Below are positions 8,179 to 16,827 of a stretch of DNA of 64,000 nucleotides, in pieces. The stretch spans positions 62,001 through 126,000 of the forward strand of contig NZ_JACHJL010000019.1 in NCBI RefSeq assembly GCF_014203645.1, read 5' to 3'. Position 1 is the first letter of the stretch. Each line of letters begins with the position of its first letter. The notes beneath the pieces were generated by a model that worked only from the letters and a program-made list of their open reading frames with translations, did not search any database and was not told the origin of the DNA. The position numbers and the translations under genes are program-made. This stretch comes from Streptomyces zagrosensis (lineage in GTDB: Bacteria; Actinomycetota; Actinomycetes; Streptomycetales; Streptomycetaceae).

Positions 8179-9540
8179 ATGGACCGCCGCATTTTCGGGC
8201 TGGAGAACGAGTACGGCGTCACGTGCACGTTCAGGGGACAGCGCCGACTGTCACCTGACGAAGTGGCGCGATACCTCTTCCGCCGTGTCGTTTCTTGGGG
8301 CCGCAGCAGCAACGTCTTTCTGCGTAACGGCGCCCGCCTCTACCTTGACGTGGGCTCGCACCCGGAATATGCAACTCCCGAGTGCGACGACGTGACCGAG
8401 CTGGTCACCCACGATAAAGCTGGTGAGCGCATCCTTGAAGGCTTGCTGGTTGACGCGGAACGCCGCCTGCACGAGGAGGGAATCGCAGGCGACGTCTATT
8501 TGTTCAAGAACAACACCGATTCGGCAGGAAACTCCTATGGGTGCCACGAAAATTATCTCGTGGCCCGCCACGGGGAGTTCTCCCGGCTAGCCGACATTCT
8601 CATTCCCTTCCTCGTCACGCGCCAAATGCTGTGCGGCGCTGGCAAGGTGCTACAAACCCCGCGTGGGGCGGTGTACTGCGTCAGTCAGCGCGCCGAGCAC
8701 ATCTGGGAGGGAGTCAGCTCCGCCACCACTCGCTCGCGCCCGATCATCAACACCAGGGACGAGCCGCACGCCGACGCGGAGCGCTACCGCAGGCTGCATG
8801 TCATCGTCGGCGACTCCAACATGTCCGAGACGACCATGCTGCTCAAGGTCGGCGCGACCGACCTCGTGCTGCGCATGATCGAGGCAGGCACGGTCATGCG
8901 CGACCTGACCCTGGAGAACCCCATTCGGGCCATCCGCGAGGTCAGTCACGACATCACCGGCCAGCGCAAGGTGCGCCTCGCCAGCGGACGGGAGGCTTCC
9001 GCTCTCGAAGTCCAACAGGAGTACTACGAGAAGGCCGTCGATTTCTGCGAGCGGCGGGGCATCAGGACCGGCACCGTCGAGCGCGTACTGGAACTGTGGG
9101 GCCGCACGCTGGAAGCGGTGCGCACCGAGGACCTTGACAGCATCGCGACCGAAATCGATTGGGTGATGAAATATCAGCTCATCGAGCGGTACCGAGCGAA
9201 GAACAACATCACCATGTCGCATCCGCGAGTCGCTCAGATAGACCTCGCCTACCACGACATCCACCGCCGTAGGGGTCTCTACTACCTCCTGGAACGCAGG
9301 GGGCAAGCGGCCCGGATCTGCAACGACTTGAAGATCTTTGAAGGCAAGTCGGTGCCACCGCAGACCACTCGTGCGCGGCTGCGCGGCGACTTCATCCGCC
9401 GGGCCCAGGAACAGCGTCGCGACTTCACCGTCGATTGGGTGCATCTCAAGCTCAATGACCAGGCGCAGCGCACCGTGCTGTGCAAGGACCCGTTCCGGTC
9501 GGTGGACGACCGAGTGGAGAAGCTGATCGCCGGAATGTGA
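8179..9540 (+). CDS. pafA: Pup-protein ligase PafA
   Basis: Uses ATP to activate the C-terminal Glu of Pup and joins it to substrate lysines. 453 residues, the standard PafA length. The glutamine-synthetase-like motif GLENEYGV carries Glu9; the base Asp57 lies in RLYLDVGSHPEYATPE; KNNTDSAGNSYGCHENY and RPIINTRDEPHADAE line the active site. The Dop-loop found in the paralogue at 1171-2682 is absent, which separates ligase from deamidase. It begins 9 nt after the MFS stop without a ribosome site but with a well-placed -10 box, so it is probably a leaderless transcript of its own. Confidence 0.96.
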   Translation: MDRRIFGLENEYGVTCTFRGQRRLSPDEVARYLFRRVVSWGRSSNVFLRNGARLYLDVGSHPEYATPECDDVTELVTHDKAGERILEGLLVDAERRLHEEGIAGDVYLFKNNTDSAGNSYGCHENYLVARHGEFSRLADILIPFLVTRQMLCGAGKVLQTPRGAVYCVSQRAEHIWEGVSSATTRSRPIINTRDEPHADAERYRRLHVIVGDSNMSETTMLLKVGATDLVLRMIEAGTVMRDLTLENPIRAIREVSHDITGQRKVRLASGREASALEVQQEYYEKAVDFCERRGIRTGTVERVLELWGRTLEAVRTEDLDSIATEIDWVMKYQLIERYRAKNNITMSHPRVAQIDLAYHDIHRRRGLYYLLERRGQAARICNDLKIFEGKSVPPQTTRARLRGDFIRRAQEQRRDFTVDWVHLKLNDQAQRTVLCKDPFRSVDDRVEKLIAGM

Positions 9541-9576
9541 GCCTCACGCTGGCGTCGTACTGACTACGGGCACCCT

Positions 9577-9612
9577 GAAGGGCTCCGTCACGTTCCTCGT
9601 GCGGGGCCCTTC
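9577..9612 (+). terminator. Nested hairpin after pafA
   Basis: GAAGGGCTCCG (9577-9587) pairs with CGGGGCCCTTC (9602-9612) with one G-T pair, and an inner CACG/CGTG stem closes the loop. It lies 37 nt after the pafA stop. Confidence 0.6.
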
Positions 9613-9620
9613 GCACGTCG

Positions 9621-9626
9621 TAGAGT
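9621..9626 (+). promoter_or_regulatory. -10 box for the FKBP lipoprotein gene
   Basis: TAGAGT matches TAGRRT exactly and lies directly after the pafA terminator, giving a leader of about 37 nt. No clear -35. Confidence 0.4.
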
Positions 9627-9669
9627 GGCGCCCATTGCCCACAGCCAGTTCGACTGAACGAGGAATTCC

Positions 9670-10659
9670 GTGCGCCGACGCTCCGTACTCCTCGCCGTGC
9701 CCGCCGGCCTGCTCACGCTCGCGGGCTGCGGCGACGACGACAACAACAAGGACAAGGCCGACAAGGCCGATACGTCGAAGTCTCCCACGGCGCAGCCGAC
9801 CGGGAAGGTCGTGACGGGTCCGCTGCCCGAGATCACCAAGGGCAAGGAGTTCGGCCAGAAACCGACCATGGCCAAGGGTCCAGGCAAGCCCTCTCCCGAT
9901 CTTGCGGTCAAGACGGTCGTCGCGGGCCGTGGCGTGACCGTGGCCAAGGGCGACCTCCTCCAGGTGAGCTACCTCGGCCAGAAGTGGGATTCCGGCAAGG
10001 TGTTCGACAACTCCTACGACCAGGGCAAGCCCGTGGTCTTCCCGATCGGGGTCGGCAAGGTCATCCCGGGCTGGGACCAGGGCCTGGTGGGTAAGAAGGT
10101 GAACAGCCGGATTCAGCTCGGCATTCCGTCCAAGCTTGGGTATGGCGAGAAAGGCACCCCCGACGGGTCCATCAAGGGCGGCGAGACCCTGGTGTTCGTC
10201 GTGGACGTTATCGGCAGCTTCAACGGCAAGAGCGCGGCACAGGGCAAAGAGGTCAAGCAGACCGACAAGGCCGTGCCGGTCGTCGGAGCCAAGACGGACG
10301 GCAAGGCCCCGTCCATCGAGGTGCCGAAGGCCAAGGCGCCCACGAAGCTCGTCTCGAACTACGTCCTGGAAGGCGACGGCGCCGAACTCAAGGAGTCGGA
10401 CACCGTCCTGGTCCAGTACAAGGGCGTGCTGTGGGAAACCGGCAAGGAGTTCGACTCCAGCTACTCCCGCAACGAGCCGGCCCAGTTCTCCTTGCAGGAG
10501 GTCGTCCCCGGCTGGTCGAAGGGGCTGGCGGGAAAGAAGGTCGGGAGCCGGGTGCTGGTCGTGGTCCCCCCGGACATGGGCTACGGCAAGGAGAAGAAGG
10601 GCGACATCCCGGCGAACTCCACGCTGGTCTTCTCCGTGGACATCCTGGCGGCTCTGTAA
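9670..10659 (+). CDS. Tandem FKBP-type peptidyl-prolyl isomerase lipoprotein
   Basis: Predicted extracytoplasmic folding catalyst for prolyl bonds. 329 residues, GTG start with a GAGGA site. The N-terminus RRRSVLLAVPAGLLTLAGC is a lipoprotein signal with the lipobox cysteine at residue 20, followed by an Asp/Lys-rich linker. Two FKBP domains follow: about residues 85-183 (FDNSYDQGKPVVFPIGVGKVIPGWDQGL, LGYG) and 235-329 (FDSSYSRNEPAQFSLQEVVPGWSKGL, MGYG). The second lacks some of the aromatic pocket residues and may be weak. It is followed by a single-domain FKBP gene 40 bp downstream; the pair likely forms an operon. Confidence 0.9.
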   Translation: MRRRSVLLAVPAGLLTLAGCGDDDNNKDKADKADTSKSPTAQPTGKVVTGPLPEITKGKEFGQKPTMAKGPGKPSPDLAVKTVVAGRGVTVAKGDLLQVSYLGQKWDSGKVFDNSYDQGKPVVFPIGVGKVIPGWDQGLVGKKVNSRIQLGIPSKLGYGEKGTPDGSIKGGETLVFVVDVIGSFNGKSAAQGKEVKQTDKAVPVVGAKTDGKAPSIEVPKAKAPTKLVSNYVLEGDGAELKESDTVLVQYKGVLWETGKEFDSSYSRNEPAQFSLQEVVPGWSKGLAGKKVGSRVLVVVPPDMGYGKEKKGDIPANSTLVFSVDILAAL

Positions 10660-10699
10660 GACTGTCCCGGTTGCCCACAACGTCAGCAAGGAGTTTTGC

Positions 10700-11074
10700 G
10701 TGACCATCGACAAGCCTGAGATCGACTTCCCGGGCGGCGAGCCGCCGGTCGACCTGGAGATCAAGGACATCTGGGAGGGCGACGGCCCGGTAGCCAAGGC
10801 CGGGGACACCGTCCAGGTCCACTACGTAGGGGTGGCCTTCAGCACCGGCGAGGAGTTCGACGCGAGCTGGAACCGCGGCACGCCGCTGGCCTTCCAGCTC
10901 GGCGCCGGCCGAGTCATCGCGGGATGGGACCAGGGCGTGCAGGGCATGAAGGTGGGCGGCCGTCGCCAGCTCATCATCCCCGCGCACCTCGCCTATGGCG
11001 ACAATGGCGCCGGCGCTGGCGCCATCGCGCCCGGCGAGACCCTGATCTTCGTCTGCGACCTGGTCGCCGTCTGA
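10700..11074 (+). CDS. Single-domain FKBP-type peptidyl-prolyl isomerase
   Basis: Small cytoplasmic prolyl cis-trans isomerase of 124 residues; no signal peptide. Conserved FKBP signatures are VQVHYVGVAFSTGEEFDASW, the loop AFQLGAGRVIAGWDQGVQGMKVGG and the end HLAYGDNGAGAGAIAPGETLIFVCDL. The start is GTG 10700 with AAGGAG 7 nt upstream. It is downstream of the lipoprotein isomerase and ended by a strong terminator, so the two form a bicistronic unit that provides prolyl isomerase on both sides of the membrane. Confidence 0.93.
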   Translation: MTIDKPEIDFPGGEPPVDLEIKDIWEGDGPVAKAGDTVQVHYVGVAFSTGEEFDASWNRGTPLAFQLGAGRVIAGWDQGVQGMKVGGRRQLIIPAHLAYGDNGAGAGAIAPGETLIFVCDLVAV

Positions 11075-11156
11075 TCTGACCGGTGCGCGGCACTGCGCCG
11101 CCCCGGTCCGCGACGAGGTTGGCATGGGCCGACCTGGTCGCTGTGGACGACCGCAT

Positions 11157-11204
11157 GAGGGCCCGTACCCGGGTGCACTGCCCGGGTGCGGGCCCTCGGC
11201 TTTT
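11157..11204 (+). terminator. Strong intrinsic terminator after the FKBP operon
   Basis: 17-bp stem (11157-11173 with 11181-11197, one G-T pair), 7-nt loop TGCACTG, then GGCTTTT. It isolates pafB from the upstream operon. Confidence 0.9.
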
Positions 11205-11267
11205 GCCCGCACTCCGGGGAACGGTACGGTCACCGTCGTAGGAGCTGTCCTTCGAGAAGAGGCGTCG

Positions 11268-12347
11268 ATGGCCATTGCCAAGGCCGAGCGGTTGATGAAT
11301 CTGGCCTTGTGTCTCCTCGCGACCCGGCGCCCGCTCACAAAGCGGGAGTTGAGGTCGTCCATCGAGGCGTACTTGGAGGCCGATGCGTCCGGTACTGACG
11401 AGGCTGTAAACCGGATGTTCGAGCGGGACAAGGACGACCTGCGCGAGCTGGGCCTGGTCATCGAGACGGTTGACGGGATCGACGGGGAGCCGGGTTATTT
11501 GGCCCGCCGCGACAGCAACCGGCTGCCTCCCATCACGCTCGACGCGGAGGAGGCGGCGGCGCTTGGGCTCGCCGCCAAGGTGTGGCAGCACGCCCGGCTC
11601 GCCGGTGCGGCCAGCGGTGCGCTGCAAAAGCTGCGGGCGGCCGGGATGCCGCTCGCCGACGAGCCGTACGAACTTCAGCCGTACAGCGCCCTGGAGCCGC
11701 GCATCCCGGCACACGAGGCGGCGTTCGAGCCGCTGATGCTCGCCTGCCGCGACCGCCGCCCGGTCACCTTCGACTACCGCAGGTCCAACGCCGCGCGCCC
11801 CGAGCGGCGCAATGTGGAACCGTGGACCTTGGAGTGCTGGCGCGGCCACTGGTACCTGGCCGGTTGGGACCGCGACCGGGCCGCCGAGCGGGTCTTCCGG
11901 CTCTCCCGGATCACCGACCGGGTCCGTTCCAAGGCCGGGGCCTTCACCGCCGAGGTCCCCGATCATGTGACGGTCCGCGAGACGGTGGAGAGCTGGGCGG
12001 GCGAGACCGCCACCGGCACCGCCCGCATCAGGCTCCGTACCGGGCACGGCTATCCGCTCCGCGCAAAGGCGATCAGCATCCGACCGGTGAGCGGCGGCGT
12101 AGCGGCCGTGGAGGCCGTAGACGCGGTGGACGCAGCGGACACCGTGGGCTCCGTGGACTCAGAAAGCGCCGCGGGCGCGGGCGAGAGCGCCGCTGGGGAG
12201 CCGGGCGACTGGGATGAGCTGGAGATTCCGTACGGACATGGGCTGGATGCCTGGCTGGTGGAGTTCGGGCCCGATGTGGTGGTCCTGGAACCCGCCGAGC
12301 TGCGGGCAGACGTGGTGGACCGGCTGCGCGCCGTGGCCAAGGGCTAA
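11268..12347 (+). CDS. pafB: WYL-domain regulator PafB
   Basis: One half of the PafBC activator which, in mycobacteria, drives the LexA-independent DNA-damage response. 359 residues; ATG 11268 preceded by GAGAAGAGG. An N-terminal winged-helix region (LMNLALCLLATRRPLTKRELRSS) is followed by the WYL core (PVTFDYRRS, GHWYLAGWDRDRAAERVFRLSRI). Between about residues 280 and 310 there is a low-complexity Ala/Val/Asp/Ser insertion (VEAVDAVDAADTVGS) that looks like local repeat growth. pafC follows 20 bp downstream. The ligand of the WYL domain is not shown by the sequence. Confidence 0.93.
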   Translation: MAIAKAERLMNLALCLLATRRPLTKRELRSSIEAYLEADASGTDEAVNRMFERDKDDLRELGLVIETVDGIDGEPGYLARRDSNRLPPITLDAEEAAALGLAAKVWQHARLAGAASGALQKLRAAGMPLADEPYELQPYSALEPRIPAHEAAFEPLMLACRDRRPVTFDYRRSNAARPERRNVEPWTLECWRGHWYLAGWDRDRAAERVFRLSRITDRVRSKAGAFTAEVPDHVTVRETVESWAGETATGTARIRLRTGHGYPLRAKAISIRPVSGGVAAVEAVDAVDAADTVGSVDSESAAGAGESAAGEPGDWDELEIPYGHGLDAWLVEFGPDVVVLEPAELRADVVDRLRAVAKG

Positions 12348-12367
12348 GAGGGACGGACGGATGTTTC

Positions 12368-13321
12368 ATGGCTAGCAATGCCATCGACCAAACCCGGCGA
12401 ATGCTGTCTTTGGTGACGTATCTACGGGAGCGCCCCGGTGCCCGCGTCAGCGACGTGGCCCGCGCCTTTGGCATCACCGAGGACGAACTGATCGCCGACC
12501 TCGACGTACTGCCGATGTGCGGTACCAGCTTCCGGGGTGGTGATCTGCTGGACATAGACACCGATGGTGACCGGATCTGGTGGCACAACCCGGACAGTGC
12601 CGGGACCGAGCCCCTGCGGCTCGCGGCCGACGAGGCCACCGCGCTCCTGGTGGCCGCCCGGGCCGTGGCGACCTTGCCGGGGCTGCGGGAGGGGGATCGG
12701 CAGGCGCTGCTGCGGGCCACCGCGAAGCTGGAGGCGGCAGCGGGGGAGGCGGCCGGCGCCAGCTCTCGGCTCTCGGTCACCTTCGAGTCCGAGGGCGGGG
12801 TCTTCGCCGATGTGGACCGGGCCATCGCCGAGCGTCGGCGCCTGTGGTTGCGCTACTACTCGCCGGCCCGAGACGAACTGACCGAGCGCGAGGTCGATCC
12901 GATCCGGCTGTTCGCCGTTGGCCACACATATGTCGAGGCCTGGTGCCGCCTCTCGGAGGCGCGGCGCACCTTCCGCCTTGACCGGGTTGCCGAGATCAAG
13001 CTTTTGGACGAGCCGTCCGATCCGCCGCCCATCGAACTGCGGGACCTGTCCGAGGGGTTGGTGCAGCCCGCGGCCGAAGACCCGAAGGTGGTGATCGAGG
13101 TGGCGCCGGGCGGGCGCTGGGTCGCCGAGTATTACCCGCACGACAGCGCCGAGGAACAGCCCGATGGCGGCCTGCGGATCACGCTGCGTACCCCCGACCC
13201 CGGCTCGCTGCGTCGGCTCGCGCTACGGCTCGGCAGGGACGGCCGGATCGTGGCGCCGCGCGAGTTGGCCGACAGCGCCCAGGACGCGGCGCGTCGGGCA
13301 CTGGCCGCCTACGGCGAGTGA
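12368..13321 (+). CDS. pafC: WYL-domain regulator PafC
   Basis: Partner of PafB; the two form a heterodimeric transcription factor. 317 residues. N-terminal helix-turn-helix (MLSLVTYLRERPGARVSDVARAFGITEDELIADLDVLPMCG) and C-terminal WYL domain (RRLWLRYYSPARDE, VGHTYVEAWCRLSEARRTFRLDRV). Spacing of 20 bp to pafB and the same strand indicate one operon. No proteasome gene is in the operon, which fits the view that PafBC acts in DNA-damage control independently of pupylation. Confidence 0.93.
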   Translation: MASNAIDQTRRMLSLVTYLRERPGARVSDVARAFGITEDELIADLDVLPMCGTSFRGGDLLDIDTDGDRIWWHNPDSAGTEPLRLAADEATALLVAARAVATLPGLREGDRQALLRATAKLEAAAGEAAGASSRLSVTFESEGGVFADVDRAIAERRRLWLRYYSPARDELTEREVDPIRLFAVGHTYVEAWCRLSEARRTFRLDRVAEIKLLDEPSDPPPIELRDLSEGLVQPAAEDPKVVIEVAPGGRWVAEYYPHDSAEEQPDGGLRITLRTPDPGSLRRLALRLGRDGRIVAPRELADSAQDAARRALAAYGE

Positions 13322-13582
13322 ACATCTCGCCGCGCAGTGTGCCGCTTCCCAGGTCGGGGGACGGACTTTTTGGGCGTACGGGCCCAAGCGGAACGCGGTG
13401 GATGCGCACCGGGCTTGCCGCGTGATCGGATGGGCGCCGCGCGGAACGAGTGTGACCAGGCGTGTGCGGATCGTGGCGGCCTGGTGACCGACTGGTTGCC
13501 GGTTGAGGCGGAAGCGTGCGAAGTGGGTGCACGGCCGGTTCGCGTGCGGTGGAGTGGACGTATGGCGAGTGGAGGGGCGCAG

Positions 13583-13843
13583 ATGACGGCACAGATGACG
13601 GCGCGGACGACGCAGCGGACCACACCGGTGATGTTCAAGGCCGCGTGCCCGCGATGTCGGGGCAGCTTCGAGTTGGCAGCGGAAGCCCTGCGGCTGGTGG
13701 TGGGCGGCACGAGTCGTACCACGTTCTACTCCTTCACCTGCCCGGACTGCGGCGAAGCGGTACGCAAGCCGGCCGGCGAGCGCATCGTGGAGTTGCTGAT
13801 CAACGGCGGGGTCAGCACGCTAAGGCTGCACTCCAGGATGTGA
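13583..13843 (+). CDS. Small zinc-ribbon protein
   Basis: 86 residues with two CxxC knuckles, ACPRCRG and TCPDCGE, spaced about 35 residues apart, which is a zinc-ribbon pattern. The rest resembles no catalytic domain. Start ATG 13583 is chosen because GGAGGGG lies 5 nt upstream; ATG 13562 and the internal MFKAACPRC are alternatives. It lies between pafC and the tat genes. A role in nucleic-acid or protein binding is possible but not demonstrated. Confidence 0.7.
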   Translation: MTAQMTARTTQRTTPVMFKAACPRCRGSFELAAEALRLVVGGTSRTTFYSFTCPDCGEAVRKPAGERIVELLINGGVSTLRLHSRM

Positions 13844-13844
13844 A

Positions 13845-13935
13845 CGCCTGCCTGCGTCTGCCTGCGTACGTCTGTGCCTGCCTGTGCCTGCCTGCCTGCG
13901 TCTGTCTGCGCCTGCCTGCGGTAGGGGCCTGCGCC
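13845..13935. repeat. CTGCCTGCGT-type short repeat after the zinc-ribbon gene
   Basis: About nine degenerate copies of CTGCCTGCG/CTGTCTGCG fill the gap before the next gene. No coding potential is supported. Confidence 0.7.
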
Positions 13936-13973
13936 TGCGGGCGGGCGGTTGCCGGGCTTTGAGCGGTGACCGG

Positions 13974-13979
13974 TAGGTT
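13974..13979 (+). promoter_or_regulatory. -10 box for a leaderless transcript
   Basis: TAGGTT ends 7 nt before the ATG at 13987, consistent with leaderless transcription. Confidence 0.45.
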
Positions 13980-13986
13980 GCCTTCC

Positions 13987-14190
13987 ATGCTCTGGCCGAT
14001 GCTTGCTATCGCTCTCGCCTTTTGTGGTCTCGCCGTTCTCGCCATCCTCGCTGCGCGCGTATATCGGGAGGTCCGGCGGCTGGCGCGGCAGGTGGGGGAG
14101 AGCTCGGAGCGGATCGCACGGGCGTCCCAGGACCTGGAGCGGGCCACCGGTCCGCTGGCCGCTCAGGTGGACGGACTGCGCAGGCGATGA
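13987..14190 (+). CDS. Small single-pass membrane protein
   Basis: 67 residues. A hydrophobic helix MLAIALAFCGLAVLAILAA is followed by a charged amphipathic stretch (REVRRLARQVGESSERIARASQDLERATGPLAAQVDGLRRR) likely to form a coiled coil. ATG 13987 is preferred because a TAGGTT -10 box lies 7 nt upstream and no ribosome site exists; GTG 13966 would add seven residues. Its topology resembles TatA, encoded next, but it lacks the FG hinge of TatA. Function not recognised. Confidence 0.6.
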   Translation: MLWPMLAIALAFCGLAVLAILAARVYREVRRLARQVGESSERIARASQDLERATGPLAAQVDGLRRR

Positions 14191-14435
14191 CGGCCCGTGG
14201 CCAGGGCGCATGACAACGGTGCAGCTCAGGCGCTCTCCTCCCGGGAACACACGAGCGGTACGCTGAGGGGCGCGGCCCTGGTATCGAGGCTCGGGGACGC
14301 AATCGGGAAGACGCTCGGGGATTGCCACTCGTTTACCCCGCCGCGTTACGATCGCTGCCAGCACGGCTGCCGGACTCCCGACGTCCGTCCGGTCGGACAG
14401 CCACCCCCAGCCGCCTCGGTGAGAAGGTAAATCTT

Positions 14436-14735
14436 ATGTTCGGTGGAAAGATCGGCGCTCCCGAGATCATTCTTATTCTCGTCGTCGTCATCCTGCTGTT
14501 TGGTGCGAAGAAGCTTCCGGACATGGCGCGTTCGCTTGGAAAGTCCGCGCGCATCCTCAAGAGCGAGGCGAAGGCGATGAAGTCGGAGGGCAAGCAGCCC
14601 GCCCCCGCTGAGCCGGCGAACCCCGAAGACACCGCCGACCAGGCCGGTGGGCACCGCACCATTCAGGCGGCTCCGGGCGACGTCAGCAGCTCCCGGCCGG
14701 TGAACGAGCCGAGCGACCACACGACAAAGCGCTAA
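14436..14735 (+). CDS. tatA: Twin-arginine translocase subunit TatA
   Basis: Pore-forming subunit of the Tat system, which exports folded proteins. 99 residues. Transmembrane helix APEIILILVVVILLFGAKKLPDMARSLGKS, with the FG hinge followed by the amphipathic helix, and then a hydrophilic Ala/Pro/Glu-rich tail. ATG 14436 has GAGAAGG upstream. tatC follows after 62 bp; no tatB is present here, which is usual when tatB is unlinked in Streptomyces. Confidence 0.95.
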   Translation: MFGGKIGAPEIILILVVVILLFGAKKLPDMARSLGKSARILKSEAKAMKSEGKQPAPAEPANPEDTADQAGGHRTIQAAPGDVSSSRPVNEPSDHTTKR

Positions 14736-14797
14736 TCCAGGGCCGACTGAGACGGTGGTCCGTGGCCGCCGCCTGCCGCACGAGATGAGGACGTGGG

Positions 14798-15778
14798 TTG
14801 CTCAAGCCTGCCCGCAAGAAGGAGAAGGACCCCGAGGGGCGGATGCCGCTCGCGGAGCACCTGCGTGAGCTGCGCAATAGGCTCCTGAAGGCGGTCCTGG
14901 CGATCTGCCTGGTGACGGCCGTCGCGCTGTTCTACTACAAGGACATCGTTGACTTCCTGATGAAGCCGGTGCTGGAAGCCGTCGGCTGCAAGGGCGTGTC
15001 CGTCTCCGATATGGGGTCTGACGACGGCGCCGACAAGTGCGCCCACTTCACCGTCAACGGCCTGCTGTCGCCGTTCACGATCATGCTCAAGGTCTCCTTC
15101 ATGACCGGCTTGGTCATTTCCACGCCGGTGTGGCTGTACCAGTTGTGGGCGTTCCTCGCGCCCGGTCTGCACAAGCAAGAAAAGAAGTATTCGGTCGCCT
15201 TCGTGGCCGCCGGAGTGCCGCTCTTTGTGGGCGGCGCTTTCTTTGCGTACGCGATCTTGCCCACCACGGCGGAGGTGTTGCTCGACTTCACCCCGGAAGA
15301 CGCCAACAACCTGCTGCCGTTGGACGACTTCCTGGACCTGCTGACCCGCATGGTCGTCGTCTTCGGCCTCGCCTTTGAGTTGCCGTTGGTGCTGGTGCTC
15401 CTCAACTTCGGCGGCGTCGTCACTGGCCGCCGCATGCTCGGCTGGTGGCGGGCGATGATCATGGGCATCACCGTGTTCGGCGCCGTGGCAACGCCGAGCA
15501 CCGACCCGGTGGGCATGTTCGCCCTCGCGGGTCCGGTCACGCTGCTGTACTTCCTGGCCGTTGGTATCTCGTTGATCAATGACCGGCGCAAGGCGAAGCG
15601 GCGTGCCAACGACCCCGACTTCGGCATGGACGATGACGAGGCGTCCCTTTCGCATACGCCCGAGGCGGTGGACGACGTGGAGACGGTCGCGGCGGGCGGG
15701 GCGCCGGTCGAACCGGGAGCCGATGAGCGCGGCGGCTTGGAGCGCAACCGGCGCACCGGCTACGACGACATCACCTGA
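14798..15778 (+). CDS. tatC: Twin-arginine translocase subunit TatC
   Basis: Core receptor of the Tat translocon that binds twin-arginine signal peptides. 326 residues with six transmembrane segments. The N-terminal motif MPLAEHLRELRNRLLKAVLA, the FxxxF-like FLAPGLHKQEKKY, and the conserved AFELPLVLVLL and AVATPSTDPVGM stretches identify it. The start is TTG 14798 with GAGGA upstream. The cytoplasmic C-terminal tail of about 60 acidic residues is longer than in Escherichia coli. Transcribed with tatA. Confidence 0.95.
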   Translation: MLKPARKKEKDPEGRMPLAEHLRELRNRLLKAVLAICLVTAVALFYYKDIVDFLMKPVLEAVGCKGVSVSDMGSDDGADKCAHFTVNGLLSPFTIMLKVSFMTGLVISTPVWLYQLWAFLAPGLHKQEKKYSVAFVAAGVPLFVGGAFFAYAILPTTAEVLLDFTPEDANNLLPLDDFLDLLTRMVVVFGLAFELPLVLVLLNFGGVVTGRRMLGWWRAMIMGITVFGAVATPSTDPVGMFALAGPVTLLYFLAVGISLINDRRKAKRRANDPDFGMDDDEASLSHTPEAVDDVETVAAGGAPVEPGADERGGLERNRRTGYDDIT

Positions 15779-15783
15779 CCCGG

Positions 15784-15789
15784 TAGATT
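15784..15789 (+). promoter_or_regulatory. -10 box for a leaderless lipid-kinase transcript
   Basis: TAGATT ends 6 nt before GTG 15796; no ribosome site is visible, so an extra leaderless transcript may begin inside the tat operon. Confidence 0.45.
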
Positions 15790-15795
15790 CCGTGC

Positions 15796-16686
15796 GTGAC
15801 CAGCGATATCACTCTCTTCGTGAACCCCACAGCGGGCCGGGGCCGAGGCGCGCGAGCCGCGCAGCCGGCGGCGCGGGTGCTCCGAGAGGCAGGGTTCCAT
15901 GTGCGGACGGTCATCGGCGCTGACGCCGATGACGCGCTAAGTCGGGCCCGGGAAGCGGTATCGGGCGGCACGGGAGCGCTGGTAGCCGTCGGGGGTGACG
16001 GCATGACCTCGCTCGCCCTTCAGGCAGTGGCCGGTACTGGCACCCCGCTTGGGGTGGTCGCGGTGGGCACTGGCAATGACTTCGCGCTGGCCACGGGGCT
16101 GCCGGTGCGCGACCCCGCCGCCGCGGCCCGGACGATCGCGGCCTCGCTCACAACGGATGGCGGGCGACCGGTCGATATCGGCCGGGCCGGGGACACCTAC
16201 TTCGGCACCGTCCTGGCCTCCGGCTTCGACTCCCGCGTCAATGACCGCGGCAATCGGATGCGCTGGCCCTCGGGGCGCTTCAAGTACGACCTGGCGATGC
16301 TGGCCGAGTTGGCCGGGCTGCGGCCCATCACGTACCGGATGCGCCTGGACGACGGGGCCGATGAGGAGATCCAGGCGACGCTCATCGCGGTCGGCAACGG
16401 CTCCTCGTACGGCGGTGGGATGCGCATATGTGGTCAGGCGCGGCTCGACGATGGGCTCTTTGACGTCACGGTGGTCGGCCCGTGCACCCGGGCCACGTTG
16501 CTGCGGGTCTTTCCGCGGGTTTACCGGGGAACTCACTTCAGCCATCCCGCGGTGACCACGCACCGGGTGGCGAAGATCTCCCTCGCGGCACATGGGCTCA
16601 CCGGGTACGCGGACGGGGAGCCGCTTGGCGCGCTGCCGCTGACGGCCGTGACCGTTCCGGGGGCAGTGCGGCTGCTGGGCGCATGA
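15796..16686 (+). CDS. Diacylglycerol kinase-family lipid kinase
   Basis: Predicted ATP-dependent kinase of diacylglycerol or a related lipid (DAGK catalytic domain, as in DgkB/YegS). 296 residues. NPTAGRGRG at the start, the glycine-rich nucleotide loop VAVGGDGM, and PLGVVAVGTGNDFA are diagnostic; the last Thr of the usual GGDGT is Met here. The C-terminal half shows the typical ITLFVN-type beta-sandwich elements (VGNGSSYGGGMRICGQARLDDGLFDV, YADGEPLG). It starts 17 nt after tatC and lies between tatC and helY. The substrate is inferred only from the family. Confidence 0.88.
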   Translation: MTSDITLFVNPTAGRGRGARAAQPAARVLREAGFHVRTVIGADADDALSRAREAVSGGTGALVAVGGDGMTSLALQAVAGTGTPLGVVAVGTGNDFALATGLPVRDPAAAARTIAASLTTDGGRPVDIGRAGDTYFGTVLASGFDSRVNDRGNRMRWPSGRFKYDLAMLAELAGLRPITYRMRLDDGADEEIQATLIAVGNGSSYGGGMRICGQARLDDGLFDVTVVGPCTRATLLRVFPRVYRGTHFSHPAVTTHRVAKISLAAHGLTGYADGEPLGALPLTAVTVPGAVRLLGA

Positions 16687-16827
16687 GGCCGGTCTGAGGT
16701 GATGGGGTTGTTGGGGGAGGGGCCCGAGCCGAGGCGTGCGGCTGCTGGGCGGGGCGGCCCCGTGGGAGCCCGGTGCTGGTAAAGATCGAGTGCGTTGTCA
16801 TAGGTGGCCGGTAGGCTCGTACGTACG

